Source: CAZJLN01 sp964540765 (GTDB lineage Bacteria; Chloroflexota; Anaerolineae; Anaerolineales; Anaerolineaceae). Taken from it: a stretch of DNA of 64,000 bases. The notes below the pieces were generated by a model, which made no database searches, was not told the origin of the DNA, and saw nothing but the letters and a program-made list of their open reading frames with translations. Every line of letters begins with the position of its first letter. Within the stretch, counting starts at the first letter, position 1. Location: contig CAZINW010000009.1 in NCBI GenBank assembly GCA_964540765.1, positions 1 to 64,000 on the forward strand, given 5' to 3'. The position numbers and the translations under genes are program-made. This document shows positions 43,131 through 52,005 of the stretch, in pieces.

Positions 43131-44054
43131 CTAATAATTTACTGCCAGATTCATGCCTTCATACAGGTTACCTACTTCATCAGCGTAACCGTTATGAAGC
43201 AGGGTTGGTCTGCGTCCAGGCTCTCCGATACGTCGTTCGGTCGCTTGTGACCAACGTGGGTGGTCCACTGCTGGGTTCACGTTGGCATAAAAACCATATT
43301 CCTCTGGCGCAATGGAATTCCACATGGTAACTGGCTGATCTGATACAAGCTCGATCTTGACAATGGATTTAATGCTTTTAAAACCATACTTCCACGGTAT
43401 CACCAGCCTGATTGGCGCGCCATTTTGTGGCTGCAGGGACTCTTCATAAAGACCGGTTGCCAAAATGGTGAGATCATGCATGGCTTCGTCCAGTCTTAAT
43501 CCTTCCAGGTAGGGCCATGGAAAGACAGATAATTCCTGCTGTGGCATTTCCTTGGGACGAAATACAGTTTCAAAACCCACATATTTTGCTTCAGGCAGGG
43601 GTTCCACATCCTTCAACAGTTTCCAAAAGGGGAATCCGATCCATGGCAATACCATTGACCATCCTTCAACACAGCGCATACGATAGATGCGTTCTTCCTG
43701 CTGGTAAGCTCTTATTACATCATCCATGCTTAATGTGACGGGTTTTTTCACCAGACCACTGATCTCAATCTGCCAGGGATCAGTGGTGAAGTCTTTGGCA
43801 ACTTCGTTCACACCGTCCTTCGAAAGACTGAATTCATAATAATTGATGTATCCTGTGGCGGCTTCGTAAGCGGTTAGAATATCCAGTTCGGGGGTGGTTT
43901 CTCCATTCAACGGCTTCATAGCCGGCGCACATGCAGCCAACACCGCCGCAGCTGATACAGTCCCCATAGACTTGATAAATTGGCGTCTCGCCTGATACAG
44001 ATGCTTTGGCGTGATCTCATCCTTCAAACTGGTCTTATCATTTGTTTTCTTCAT
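43131..44054 (-). CDS. msrP: Periplasm-type methionine sulfoxide reductase, molybdoenzyme MsrP
   Basis: A 307-residue oxidoreductase with a Tat signal: the twin-arginine motif RRQFIKS is at about 24-30, followed by a hydrophobic stretch VSAAAVLAAC. The molybdopterin-binding Cys is in IYRMRCVEGWSMVLPW near residue 138. GAPIRLVIPWKYGFKSIKSI is the second family signature. It reduces methionine sulfoxide in exported proteins, taking electrons from MsrQ. The frame is open to a TTG at 44072, but the ATG at 44054 has AAGG at a usable distance and is preferred. A Cys in LAACAP could also be a lipid attachment site, unusual for MsrP but plausible in a Gram-negative-lacking envelope. Confidence 0.92.
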   Translation of the reverse strand: MKKTNDKTSLKDEITPKHLYQARRQFIKSMGTVSAAAVLAACAPAMKPLNGETTPELDILTAYEAATGYINYYEFSLSKDGVNEVAKDFTTDPWQIEISGLVKKPVTLSMDDVIRAYQQEERIYRMRCVEGWSMVLPWIGFPFWKLLKDVEPLPEAKYVGFETVFRPKEMPQQELSVFPWPYLEGLRLDEAMHDLTILATGLYEESLQPQNGAPIRLVIPWKYGFKSIKSIVKIELVSDQPVTMWNSIAPEEYGFYANVNPAVDHPRWSQATERRIGEPGRRPTLLHNGYADEVGNLYEGMNLAVNY

Positions 44055-44186
44055 ACTTAATCGCCTTAACAATATTTTACATGAAGGTTGTAAAATCGGT
44101 GAGGAAAAACCTTATAATATCCATCAAAAAATATCTTATCCTGGCGAAAGATGATTTCCTGCCTGATCCCATAATGGGTTTTTGGT

Positions 44187-44195
44187 TGGTATAAT
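44187..44195 (+). promoter_or_regulatory. Extended -10 promoter of the EEP-family gene
   Basis: TGGTATAAT is a perfect extended -10 element, about 91 bp before the ATG at 44286. The palindromic ACCTGTCAGGT follows immediately, over the likely start site, and might be an operator. Confidence 0.5.
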
Positions 44196-44285
44196 ACCTG
44201 TCAGGTAAAGAATTTTAGTTGGTGTATGCGGCGTAGCACATATGAATAGATGCATTACAAATTCTTCAGCAAAAAGGGTTTAGTT

Positions 44286-45194
44286 ATGAACCTTGAAACG
44301 AATCATTTTAGGCTTATGACCCTGAATATTGGCGGGGGCATGAAGCAGTATGAGGGTGCGGTTGATAGCATGTCTGCAGAAAAACACCGGGCAATGACCT
44401 CTCTCATCGCCAAAATGCAGGCTGATATCCTTTGCATTCAGGAAGTGACCCAATTTATTGATGCGGATGGATTATTGCACAGTATGATGGATCATATCCG
44501 TGAGGCTTGGGAATACCCCCATTTTTTGTACGGTGAAACCCTTTCAATGAGACACCACATGCAGGTCAAGAAAGATAAAATGGTGGACGGGCTTTTTAAC
44601 GATTGGTTGGACTGGTCAAAAGGCAACGCGATTTTTTCTCGCTATCCCTTCGCACGCTTGGGAGATGAAACCAGGGAAGGTACCCCGCGCAATGTCCCTA
44701 TTTTTCAACCGCTTTCATACGAAGGCAGCCGCGATACTGACCCGCGTTATGTCATCCTGGGACGCGTTAAACAACCTCCCTTTCCATACATTGTTAACCT
44801 GCATCTGACCACCCTCGTGGGAGAGCGTGGATCTTCCGCCTGGTCGGATGTGATTGATGCAGCCCGTCTCACCCGCCAACAACAGTTGAGCAGGATCCTT
44901 GAACTGGTGCAGCGTCATATCCTGGATTTGGGTCACCCGCTGATACTGATGGGGGATTTCAATGCCAATCCTGATGAATATACCATCAAGGAATACCTGG
45001 AAAAAGAGATGGGGTTTGTACGCCTGGAACCACACAATCCAATTGCAACCCACCCGCAAGCCGGTATGGTCGATCATATCTTCTTTGCCCCAGTGGGTCG
45101 CCTGGTCAGTTATGAGTGTTGGATCGAAAACCAAAAGCTGGCACATCAGGTCTCGGATCATTTGCCTGTTGTAGCCGATATCAATATTAATTAA
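44286..45194 (+). CDS. Endonuclease/exonuclease/phosphatase (EEP) family hydrolase
   Basis: A 302-residue EEP-fold metal-dependent phosphoesterase. LMTLNIGGGM at the N-terminus, DILCIQEVTQ (metal Glu), LILMGDFNANPDEYTI (catalytic Asp and Asn), and the C-terminal MVDHIFF and QVSDHLPVVADI are the canonical motifs. Substrates in this superfamily include DNA, phospholipids and phosphoinositides, and none can be chosen here. No signal peptide. AAGGG before the ATG at 44286 supports this start over an ATG 12 codons upstream. It lies in its own transcription unit before glmM. Confidence 0.85.
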   Translation: MNLETNHFRLMTLNIGGGMKQYEGAVDSMSAEKHRAMTSLIAKMQADILCIQEVTQFIDADGLLHSMMDHIREAWEYPHFLYGETLSMRHHMQVKKDKMVDGLFNDWLDWSKGNAIFSRYPFARLGDETREGTPRNVPIFQPLSYEGSRDTDPRYVILGRVKQPPFPYIVNLHLTTLVGERGSSAWSDVIDAARLTRQQQLSRILELVQRHILDLGHPLILMGDFNANPDEYTIKEYLEKEMGFVRLEPHNPIATHPQAGMVDHIFFAPVGRLVSYECWIENQKLAHQVSDHLPVVADININ

Positions 45195-45249
45195 TGGAAG
45201 GATTGCTGACCAGATTTTATTGCTCTAAACTCAGGTCAGAGATAATAAT

Positions 45250-46728
45250 ATGGGAAAAACACGCTATTTCGGCACAGATGGTATCAGGGGCAAAGTGGGC
45301 AACCATCCTTTGGTTCCAGATTTTGTACTTAGATTAGGCTATGCTTCCGGTAAAGTACTGGGAAATGCCACAAAAGCGCATCCAACCTTTTTGGTTGGCA
45401 GGGATACCCGCCAATCTGGTCAGATGCTGCAAAGTGCATTGACTGCCGGCATGCTTGCCAGTGGCGCCACAGTCATTGACCTGGGGGTGATCACCACACC
45501 GGGTGTTGCGTTCATGGCTAGAAAATTGAACGCAGATGCCGGCGTTGTCATTTCTGCATCACATAATCCTGTCGATGAAAATGGCATTAAATTCTTCAAT
45601 CCTGGCGGTATGAAACTCAATGAAGATGTTGAACTAGGCATGGAGACCCTTATCGATGGTGAAATGGTGCTCTCACAAATGCATTCAGCAGATTTCGGTC
45701 GCAGCATTGATGGCACGGATATGCGCGAGCTCTATGTTGATGACCTTGTGGACGAACAAAATGGTTTGAAATTGGATCAATTGAGCCTGGTGCTGGATTG
45801 CGCCAATGGAGCTGCCTCCTGGTATGCCCCTGAGGTTTTTTCAAGGTTGGGTGCCACCATCGTTGCGATCAATGCCTCACCCACGGGAACAAACATCAAT
45901 AACATGGCTGGCTCAGAGCACGTCCGCTCACATCCGGGTAACCTGGCAGCCCTGATCCGCCAGTATGGTGCCAATTTCGGCATTGTCTTTGATGGCGATG
46001 CTGATCGGGTCATTTTTGTGGATGAAAATGGGGATCTTGTTGATGGTGATCACATGCTCGCCATCCTGGCTGATTATCTGCATAAACACGACAAATTGCT
46101 TGGGGATACCATCGTATCAACCACGATGGCAAACGGCGCTTTGATCAATTACTTTGATAAAAGAAATATGCGTTTCATTGAAACACCCGTCGGTGACAAG
46201 TATGTGATGGAAGAGCTTGTCAGGTTGCAGGCTCTAGGCGAAAACCAGGAGCAGTTTGGGTTGGGTGGAGAACAGTCCGGTCATATCATCCTCATGGATG
46301 AACTGCACCGCACAGGGGATGGCATTCGTACAGCACTCTATGTGATCAAGGCATTCCTGGAGAGTAACCAGGCATCGCTGGCGGCACTGTCTGCCAGCAT
46401 TCAAAAATACCCTCAACTGGTGGCTTCTTGTAATGTTGCCAACAAACCGGAGTTGGAGACAATGGAAGGTTTAACTACCTTGTTGGCATCAATCCGGGAA
46501 GAACTCCCTGGAATAGTGCGAATGAATGCCCGTTATTCAGGCACTGAACCGAAATTCAGGCTCATGTTGGAAGCGGATAATCGTCACAATATTCAGGAGT
46601 TGGCTTCAAGAGCCTGGGCTGTCTGCGAGTTTATCCAATCCGCCTCCCAGACACCCAAAGGTGCCACGGTGGAAGTTCTAAACGTGACCAGCGGTGGCTT
46701 GTTGGCAAAACCATCCAATCCCTGCTAG
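45250..46728 (+). CDS. glmM: Phosphoglucosamine mutase
   Basis: A 492-residue alpha-phosphohexomutase of the GlmM type: TRYFGTDGIRGKVG at the N-terminus, the phosphoserine loop VVISASHNPVDENG (Ser104), FDGDADRVIFVDENG as the metal loop, GGEQSGHI as the sugar-binding loop, and RYSGTEPKFRLM as the phosphate-binding loop. It converts glucosamine 6-phosphate to glucosamine 1-phosphate for peptidoglycan and UDP-GlcNAc synthesis. It is about 45 residues longer than usual, with a Ser/Thr-rich C-terminal tail. It starts a mutase pair with the next gene, 53 bp away. Confidence 0.9.
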   Translation: MGKTRYFGTDGIRGKVGNHPLVPDFVLRLGYASGKVLGNATKAHPTFLVGRDTRQSGQMLQSALTAGMLASGATVIDLGVITTPGVAFMARKLNADAGVVISASHNPVDENGIKFFNPGGMKLNEDVELGMETLIDGEMVLSQMHSADFGRSIDGTDMRELYVDDLVDEQNGLKLDQLSLVLDCANGAASWYAPEVFSRLGATIVAINASPTGTNINNMAGSEHVRSHPGNLAALIRQYGANFGIVFDGDADRVIFVDENGDLVDGDHMLAILADYLHKHDKLLGDTIVSTTMANGALINYFDKRNMRFIETPVGDKYVMEELVRLQALGENQEQFGLGGEQSGHIILMDELHRTGDGIRTALYVIKAFLESNQASLAALSASIQKYPQLVASCNVANKPELETMEGLTTLLASIREELPGIVRMNARYSGTEPKFRLMLEADNRHNIQELASRAWAVCEFIQSASQTPKGATVEVLNVTSGGLLAKPSNPC

Positions 46729-46781
46729 ATTCCATTGTTTATCGTGCTTTAATTTAAGTAAAAAAGGAGAATCACATTTCA

Positions 46782-49328
46782 ATGAAAAAATCGATCGAAT
46801 CTGATCTTTCCAATTTGGGTTCAACTTTTAATAAACTCAATCGGGCATTGCTGGTCGCAGAATATCCCGAAAGCTGGCAACCGGCTGTTCAAGCCATGCA
46901 TGCATTTCTTGACACCTTGGATAACCTGGTCATCTCCCAACCATGCGTTGTTTCTGAGAAAATTGCTGACTCATCGCGTGCCTTCAGCATGCTGCTCACC
47001 TTGAGCGCCACTGGAACGCAGTACAGACTCGAACAGTACAAGGCTAAAAATGAAGCTGGTCAGGTTTTGCGCAGACGCATTGATACAGAATACATTCCGC
47101 AAACCGGCATCCTCCGCCGTAAAGCCATTACCCTGGCAAAGAAATATCTGCAGAATCCAGCTTTTACCTCACTTTCACAGGATATTTTCCATGAGATCCT
47201 GCCCCTGCTGGATTCAATGGACTTTGAACTTGACCCGGATCGTTTCATGCCCTTCCGCGTGATCCAGATCGGCAATATCTATGAACGTTTGTATGCCTTC
47301 CGCCTGCGTACAAATGATGCAGTTCTGATCGGCAGCCCGGACAGGCTTGGCTTGCTGCGTGAGATCTATGACCGCAAATATCTGCGCTTCGGCACCTCCG
47401 GTGTGCGTGGGCGCTGGCAGGATGATTTCACCGACAGACGCTCCCGCCAGGTGGTACAGGCCATCTGTGACTTCTTAAACGACCGCAATATACCCGATTT
47501 TGTCGGCAGGGAAAACCTGGCTGGCAAACGCATTGTCATTGGCTATGACACCCGCCGAAATGCTGACAAAGTGGCAAATTGGGTGGCGGAGACCTGCCTG
47601 GCAAATGGCTTTACGGTGGACATAAACAACAGGGATACGCCTACCCCTGCCCTGGTTTTTTACGAAACCGAAGTGCTGCCCGCTGAGGAAGTTGCTGGAT
47701 TAATCATCTGCACCGCCAGCCACAACCCGCCTGAATGGCAGGGCATTAAATTCAACCCGCGCTTGGGGTATCCGGCACCAACCAATGTGACAGATTTTAT
47801 TGCCTGGCGCATCAATGAATTGCAGTTGATCGATGAAAGCGGTGGTGTAGTTGATGTCGAAGAAGCCCGGCTGCGCGGCAAGGTGCGCGGTTTTGATCCC
47901 CTCGACAATTATATCAAATGGATTAAATCCAACGGCATCAATAATGCGCGTATCCCGATCGACTTTGACCGCATCCGCCAATTCTTCGCGGATAAGCACG
48001 TCATCGTGGATGAGATGCATGGTTCGGGGCGCGGTTACCTGACCCGTCTCCTCGGTGAAGCCGGCGTACGCTACTCTGTCCTGCATGCAGAACGCGACCC
48101 CGAACTCGGAGGACAGGATTACGCCAACCCTGAAGAACCCTTCAATGATTTGCTCAAACAACGTGTAAGGGAAACGGATGCCCATCTCGGCATGGGCATG
48201 GACACCGATGCGGATCGTTATGGCATTGTGGACAAGAGTGGTACTTATTATCGCCCCAACCAGATCCTTCCAATTTTGGTGCGCTACCTGGGGGTGGAAC
48301 GAAAAATTACAGGTCGGGTCATTGCCACCCAGACTGGCTCACCGCTGAATGAAGAGCTGGCTGGCATGATCCCGGGTAATGCAGCCAATAAGCCCTCAGC
48401 GGGGGCACTTCCCGGCTATGTTGGTCAGGCATTTTACAAATGCCGCACCGGTGATATTCAATCCCGTGCCCTTAAACATGCCTTTTTGGTGCCGGTTGGG
48501 ATTAAATACATTGAAGAGATCCGCCGTACGGACTCATCCTACAACAACCTCAAAGAACTACCTAAAGATTGGCGTGACCGCATCCTCATTGGTGGCGAAG
48601 AATCTTCCGGTCTGACCACACGGGGGCATGTCACGGATAAGGACGGCGCCTGGGCAAACATACTTGTCATGGACATGCTGGCATACTTCGGCACCCGCAC
48701 TCATAATCCCCTTACAACCATTAAAGAGATCTGGGACGATACCGTCAAAATGGATGGATTGTGGGAATCATACGGAACTTCCAGTGACCCGCATTCCATG
48801 GCCGGTCGCTCGGATGTGGACGCGCCCCTGGAAGCAAAAGAGGCTTTCATTAATTACTACCTGGATCTGCCTTTGAATGCCAAACCGGAAGATGTCAAAG
48901 TGGCAGGGCTTGAGATAGAATACCTCGGCGGCATCCGCTATGACCTGGTAGAGATGCAGTTAAGGGATGCCAGTGGTAACGACAAGCACTATTTACGCGT
49001 GCGCGCCTCGGGCACCGAACCGATCAACCGCATCTACGTGGAATCCAGCGACCCTGAGATTGGCAGGCAGTTGATGGCAGATGCCCTGCGCCAACTTGAA
49101 CTTGAAACCATTAACGAGATCAGCAGGGCACATTCGGAGTGGCGTCTGGTGGATATGCTTACCCAGTCCCGTCTGACGGAGGACCTCAAAACCGCTGTAT
49201 TAAAAACCATCTCAGACCGCGGCTGGTTGAAGAGTGATATCCTTGCCAAGCTGAAACAGATGATGCTGGTGCTTGAAAAGCGCAACCGTAAAGTCGCACA
49301 AAAATGGGTTGATCTATTGGATAAGTGA
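46782..49328 (+). CDS. Long alpha-phosphohexomutase (phosphoglucomutase/phosphomannomutase)
   Basis: An 848-residue phosphohexomutase. The catalytic domains occupy about 200-760: RFGTSGVRGRW, IICTASHNPPEWQG (phosphoserine Ser313), GMDTDADRYGIVDKSG as the metal loop, IGGEESSGLTTRGH as the sugar loop, and RASGTEPINRIYVES as the phosphate loop. Residues 1-195 are a helical extension not found in standard enzymes of 450-600 residues, and a helical tail (about 770-848) ends with a basic Lys-Arg region. It probably interconverts glucose or mannose 1- and 6-phosphates, linking sugar uptake to glycogen and envelope synthesis. An ideal terminator follows 30 bp downstream. Confidence 0.87.
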   Translation: MKKSIESDLSNLGSTFNKLNRALLVAEYPESWQPAVQAMHAFLDTLDNLVISQPCVVSEKIADSSRAFSMLLTLSATGTQYRLEQYKAKNEAGQVLRRRIDTEYIPQTGILRRKAITLAKKYLQNPAFTSLSQDIFHEILPLLDSMDFELDPDRFMPFRVIQIGNIYERLYAFRLRTNDAVLIGSPDRLGLLREIYDRKYLRFGTSGVRGRWQDDFTDRRSRQVVQAICDFLNDRNIPDFVGRENLAGKRIVIGYDTRRNADKVANWVAETCLANGFTVDINNRDTPTPALVFYETEVLPAEEVAGLIICTASHNPPEWQGIKFNPRLGYPAPTNVTDFIAWRINELQLIDESGGVVDVEEARLRGKVRGFDPLDNYIKWIKSNGINNARIPIDFDRIRQFFADKHVIVDEMHGSGRGYLTRLLGEAGVRYSVLHAERDPELGGQDYANPEEPFNDLLKQRVRETDAHLGMGMDTDADRYGIVDKSGTYYRPNQILPILVRYLGVERKITGRVIATQTGSPLNEELAGMIPGNAANKPSAGALPGYVGQAFYKCRTGDIQSRALKHAFLVPVGIKYIEEIRRTDSSYNNLKELPKDWRDRILIGGEESSGLTTRGHVTDKDGAWANILVMDMLAYFGTRTHNPLTTIKEIWDDTVKMDGLWESYGTSSDPHSMAGRSDVDAPLEAKEAFINYYLDLPLNAKPEDVKVAGLEIEYLGGIRYDLVEMQLRDASGNDKHYLRVRASGTEPINRIYVESSDPEIGRQLMADALRQLELETINEISRAHSEWRLVDMLTQSRLTEDLKTAVLKTISDRGWLKSDILAKLKQMMLVLEKRNRKVAQKWVDLLDK

Positions 49329-49357
49329 TCATTGATTTGAGTGACTCCCTTAAATAC

Positions 49358-49400
49358 AACAGGGACGACCAGGCAGTCGTCCCTGTTTTCTATTTTTTTA
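49358..49400 (+). terminator. Intrinsic terminator after the phosphohexomutase gene
   Basis: A perfect 12-bp stem (AACAGGGACGAC / GTCGTCCCTGTT) with a 6-nt loop is followed by TTCTATTTTTTT, a strong rho-independent terminator. Confidence 0.92.
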
Positions 49401-49493
49401 CTGAAAATCACTTATTCTCAAGCTCGCAGGGGAAATTTAAGAATTATTATCCACTTAAGAAAATTAATTCAATAGAGAATATCTGGTTTATCG

Positions 49494-49499
49494 TATAAT
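49494..49499 (+). promoter_or_regulatory. Possible -10 element of the urocanate hydratase gene
   Basis: A consensus TATAAT lies 39 bp before the hutU ATG, downstream of the terminator. No convincing -35 is visible. AGGAGG (49523-49528) follows. Confidence 0.4.
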
Positions 49500-49537
49500 C
49501 ATCTTAAAATAGGATTTTATATAGGAGGATTTCATTT

Positions 49538-51196
49538 ATGTCTGGCGCCCGAACAGTGCGTGCCCCGCGTGGAACGCAACTTACCTGTAAAAACTGGCTG
49601 ACTGAAGCAGCCTATCGCATGATCCAGAACAACCTTGACCCCCAGGTGGCTGAAAACCCGGATGAATTGGTCGTCTACGGCGGAAGGGGGCAGGCTGCCC
49701 GTAGTTGGGAAGCCTTTGATGCCATTCTGGAATCCCTGATCAACCTCGAAGCCGATGAGACTCTCTTGGTGCAATCCGGTAAACCTGTTGCCATCTTCAA
49801 AACTCACACCGATGCGCCCCGCGTATTGATTGCCAACTCCAACCTGGTTCCGCATTGGGCAACCCAGGAGCATTTCGATGCCCTCGCTGCCAAAGGGTTG
49901 ATCATGTATGGTCAGATGACCGCAGGCTCATGGATTTACATCGGGACACAGGGAATTTTACAGGGCACTTATGAAACCCTGGGTTCACTCGCTGCCCATC
50001 GAGGCTGGTCTTCTTTAAAAGGCAAATTTGTCCTCACGGCTGGTCTGGGTGGCATGGGTGGTGCCCAACCCCTTGCAATTACCATGAACGAGGGTGTCGG
50101 CTTGATCGTGGAAGTGGACCCTGAGCGTGCCCGCAGGCGGCTTGAGATCGGTTATGTGAACGCAGTCACAGACGATCTGGAAGATGCCATGACCATGGTG
50201 GAAGAAGCCATTATTAAAGAAGAACCCAAATCCATTGGTCTGATCGGCAATGCCGCTGAGATCTTTCCTGAGTTGGTCCTGCGCGGCGTTGTACCGGATG
50301 TGGTAACCGACCAAACCCCAGCGCATGACCTCATGAGTTATATTCCTGCCGGCATAAACCTGGACCAGGCTTTGGCGTTACGTCGCAACGATCCCAAAAA
50401 ATATGAGCATTCATCTCAGGCATCCATGGCAAAACAGGTGGAAGCCATGCTGGAATTCCAACGCAAGGGATCAGAAGTTTTCGACTATGGAAACAACATA
50501 AGACAGCGTGCTTTTGATTATGGCGTCAAGGATGCCTTTGCCTTCCCGGGCTTTGTGCCTGCTTACATCCGTCCCCTCTTCTGTGAGGGTAAAGGACCCT
50601 TCCGCTGGGTGGCACTCTCCGGCGATCCTGAGGATATTTACAAAACGGATGAGGTTGTTGCCAGCCTTTTCCCGGAAGATGCCCATTTGCAGCGCTGGCT
50701 TAAAATGGCGCGTGAAAAAGTGCCTTTCCAGGGGTTGCCAGCGCGTATCTGTTGGCTCGGCTATGGCGAACGTGCCAGAGCCGGGCTGGCATTTAACCAG
50801 TTGGTGGCAGATGGTGTGGTCAGTGCGCCCATCGTCATTGGTCGCGATCACTTGGATGCCGGTTCAGTGGCTTCACCCAATCGCGAAACAGAAGCCATGC
50901 TTGATGGCACCGATGCCGTCAGTGATTGGCCTATCCTGAATGCACTATTGAACGCAGTCAATGGCGCCACCTGGGTTTCATTTCATCATGGTGGCGGGGT
51001 TGGCATAGGCTTCAGCCAGCATGCTGGTCAGGTCATCGTAGCAGATGGCACACCTGAAGCAGCCCTCCGCCTTGAGCGTGTTTTGACGGGTGATCCTGGG
51101 ATGGGCGTGGTCAGACACGTGGATGCAGGCTACCCGGAAGCCATTAAATTTGCCAGGGAACATGGCGTCAGGGTACCGATGTTAAAGGGCAGTTGA
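49538..51196 (+). CDS. hutU: Urocanate hydratase
   Basis: A 552-residue urocanase, the normal length for this family. Signature regions are LVVYGGRGQAARSWEA, the dinucleotide stretch LTAGLGGMGGAQPLA for tightly bound NAD, FCEGKGPFRWVALSGDPEDI, ICWLGYGERARAGLAFN and SFHHGGGVGIGFSQHAG. It hydrates urocanate to imidazolone propionate, the second step in histidine breakdown. No hutH, hutI or hutG is in the window, so this is an isolated hut gene. AGGAGG is 9 bp before the ATG. It is followed 7 bp later by the first of two small membrane-protein genes, probably in one transcript. Confidence 0.96.
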   Translation: MSGARTVRAPRGTQLTCKNWLTEAAYRMIQNNLDPQVAENPDELVVYGGRGQAARSWEAFDAILESLINLEADETLLVQSGKPVAIFKTHTDAPRVLIANSNLVPHWATQEHFDALAAKGLIMYGQMTAGSWIYIGTQGILQGTYETLGSLAAHRGWSSLKGKFVLTAGLGGMGGAQPLAITMNEGVGLIVEVDPERARRRLEIGYVNAVTDDLEDAMTMVEEAIIKEEPKSIGLIGNAAEIFPELVLRGVVPDVVTDQTPAHDLMSYIPAGINLDQALALRRNDPKKYEHSSQASMAKQVEAMLEFQRKGSEVFDYGNNIRQRAFDYGVKDAFAFPGFVPAYIRPLFCEGKGPFRWVALSGDPEDIYKTDEVVASLFPEDAHLQRWLKMAREKVPFQGLPARICWLGYGERARAGLAFNQLVADGVVSAPIVIGRDHLDAGSVASPNRETEAMLDGTDAVSDWPILNALLNAVNGATWVSFHHGGGVGIGFSQHAGQVIVADGTPEAALRLERVLTGDPGMGVVRHVDAGYPEAIKFAREHGVRVPMLKGS

Positions 51197-51202
51197 GGTG
51201 TA

Positions 51203-51550
51203 ATGCAGAGAAAAAGACGGCTTGTTTTCTTCATCCTCGTGATGGTGATCGGAATTCTGGCAGGTCTCGCTTATGGTTGGTTGTTAATGCCATCAAAAAC
51301 CCGGCAAATAGAGATCTCAGATCTACGCATGGACTATAAGGCAGATTATGTCTTGATGGTCGCTGAGGTTTACCTGGTTGAAGGCAATCTGTCAAAAGCA
51401 GAGGGCAGTTTATCCTTGTTGGGACCTGATTGGGAGACAATCGTGGATGATGCCCATCTCTATGGGCAAACCATTGGTTATTCCCAAACTGACTTGGGCA
51501 CGATCTCTGCATTGGCTGGAGCCCTATCATTCTCCAGCTCTAAAGAGTGA
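51203..51550 (+). CDS. Small single-pass membrane protein (paralog 1)
   Basis: A 115-residue protein: basic N-terminus MQRKRRL, one membrane helix (about 8-28, FILVMVIGILAGLAYGW), then an outside domain of about 80 residues with YKADYVLMVAEVYLVEGNLSKAEG resembling a single helical repeat. The next protein has the same layout, with AYRLLIAEAYHANPDLLRAS at the equivalent place, so they are likely ancient paralogs. The family is not recognised. GAGG precedes the ATG, 7 bp after hutU. Confidence 0.75.
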   Translation: MQRKRRLVFFILVMVIGILAGLAYGWLLMPSKTRQIEISDLRMDYKADYVLMVAEVYLVEGNLSKAEGSLSLLGPDWETIVDDAHLYGQTIGYSQTDLGTISALAGALSFSSSKE

Positions 51551-51567
51551 GAGGGGAGACTTGAAAA

Positions 51568-51936
51568 ATGGAAACGCAGAAATCTCCCTGGTACTTGTTG
51601 ACTGGTCTGATCCTTGGCTTTGTGTTAGGGTTCATTATTTCACAGGTATTCTCGCCCCAACTAAACACCGAAGCGTCACCAGATTTGCTGACAGCAGCAC
51701 AAAAAAATGCCTACCGTCTGCTTATCGCAGAAGCTTATCATGCCAACCCTGACCTGCTGAGAGCCAGCAGTCGCCTGGCTTTACTGGCAGATCCTGATCC
51801 CATTCAAGCCCTTTCTGCACAGGCACAACGTTCGCTTGGAACCACTGCAGGGGAAATTGAAGCACAATTACTGGCGTCACTGGCAACTGCGTTACAACTT
51901 GAAAGCCCCCCTTCCTTGCAAACCCCATCCAATTAG
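51568..51936 (+). CDS. Small single-pass membrane protein (paralog 2)
   Basis: A 122-residue protein with a short N-terminus, one membrane helix (about 8-28, YLLTGLILGFVLGFIISQ) and a helical, Ala/Leu-rich outside part that resembles a tetratricopeptide-like hairpin (LLIAEAYHANPDLLRASSRL). Its arrangement mirrors the preceding protein, which lies 17 bp upstream. A GGGGAG ribosome binding site is present. Function unknown; the pair may form a membrane-anchored scaffold or complex. Confidence 0.75.
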   Translation: METQKSPWYLLTGLILGFVLGFIISQVFSPQLNTEASPDLLTAAQKNAYRLLIAEAYHANPDLLRASSRLALLADPDPIQALSAQAQRSLGTTAGEIEAQLLASLATALQLESPPSLQTPSN

Positions 51937-51965
51937 CTGCCTTATCTCTGATTCAGAAAAAAAAC

Positions 51966-52000
51966 AAAAAACGACGGGGAATTTTCTCTTCGTTTTTTTT
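51966..52000. terminator. Bidirectional terminator between convergent genes
   Basis: A 9-bp stem (AAAAAACGA / TCGTTTTTT) with a 15-nt loop lies between the convergent ends of the second small membrane-protein gene (51936) and the LCP gene (52006). The A and T runs give a U tract in both directions. Confidence 0.65.
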
Positions 52001-52005
52001 AATTG

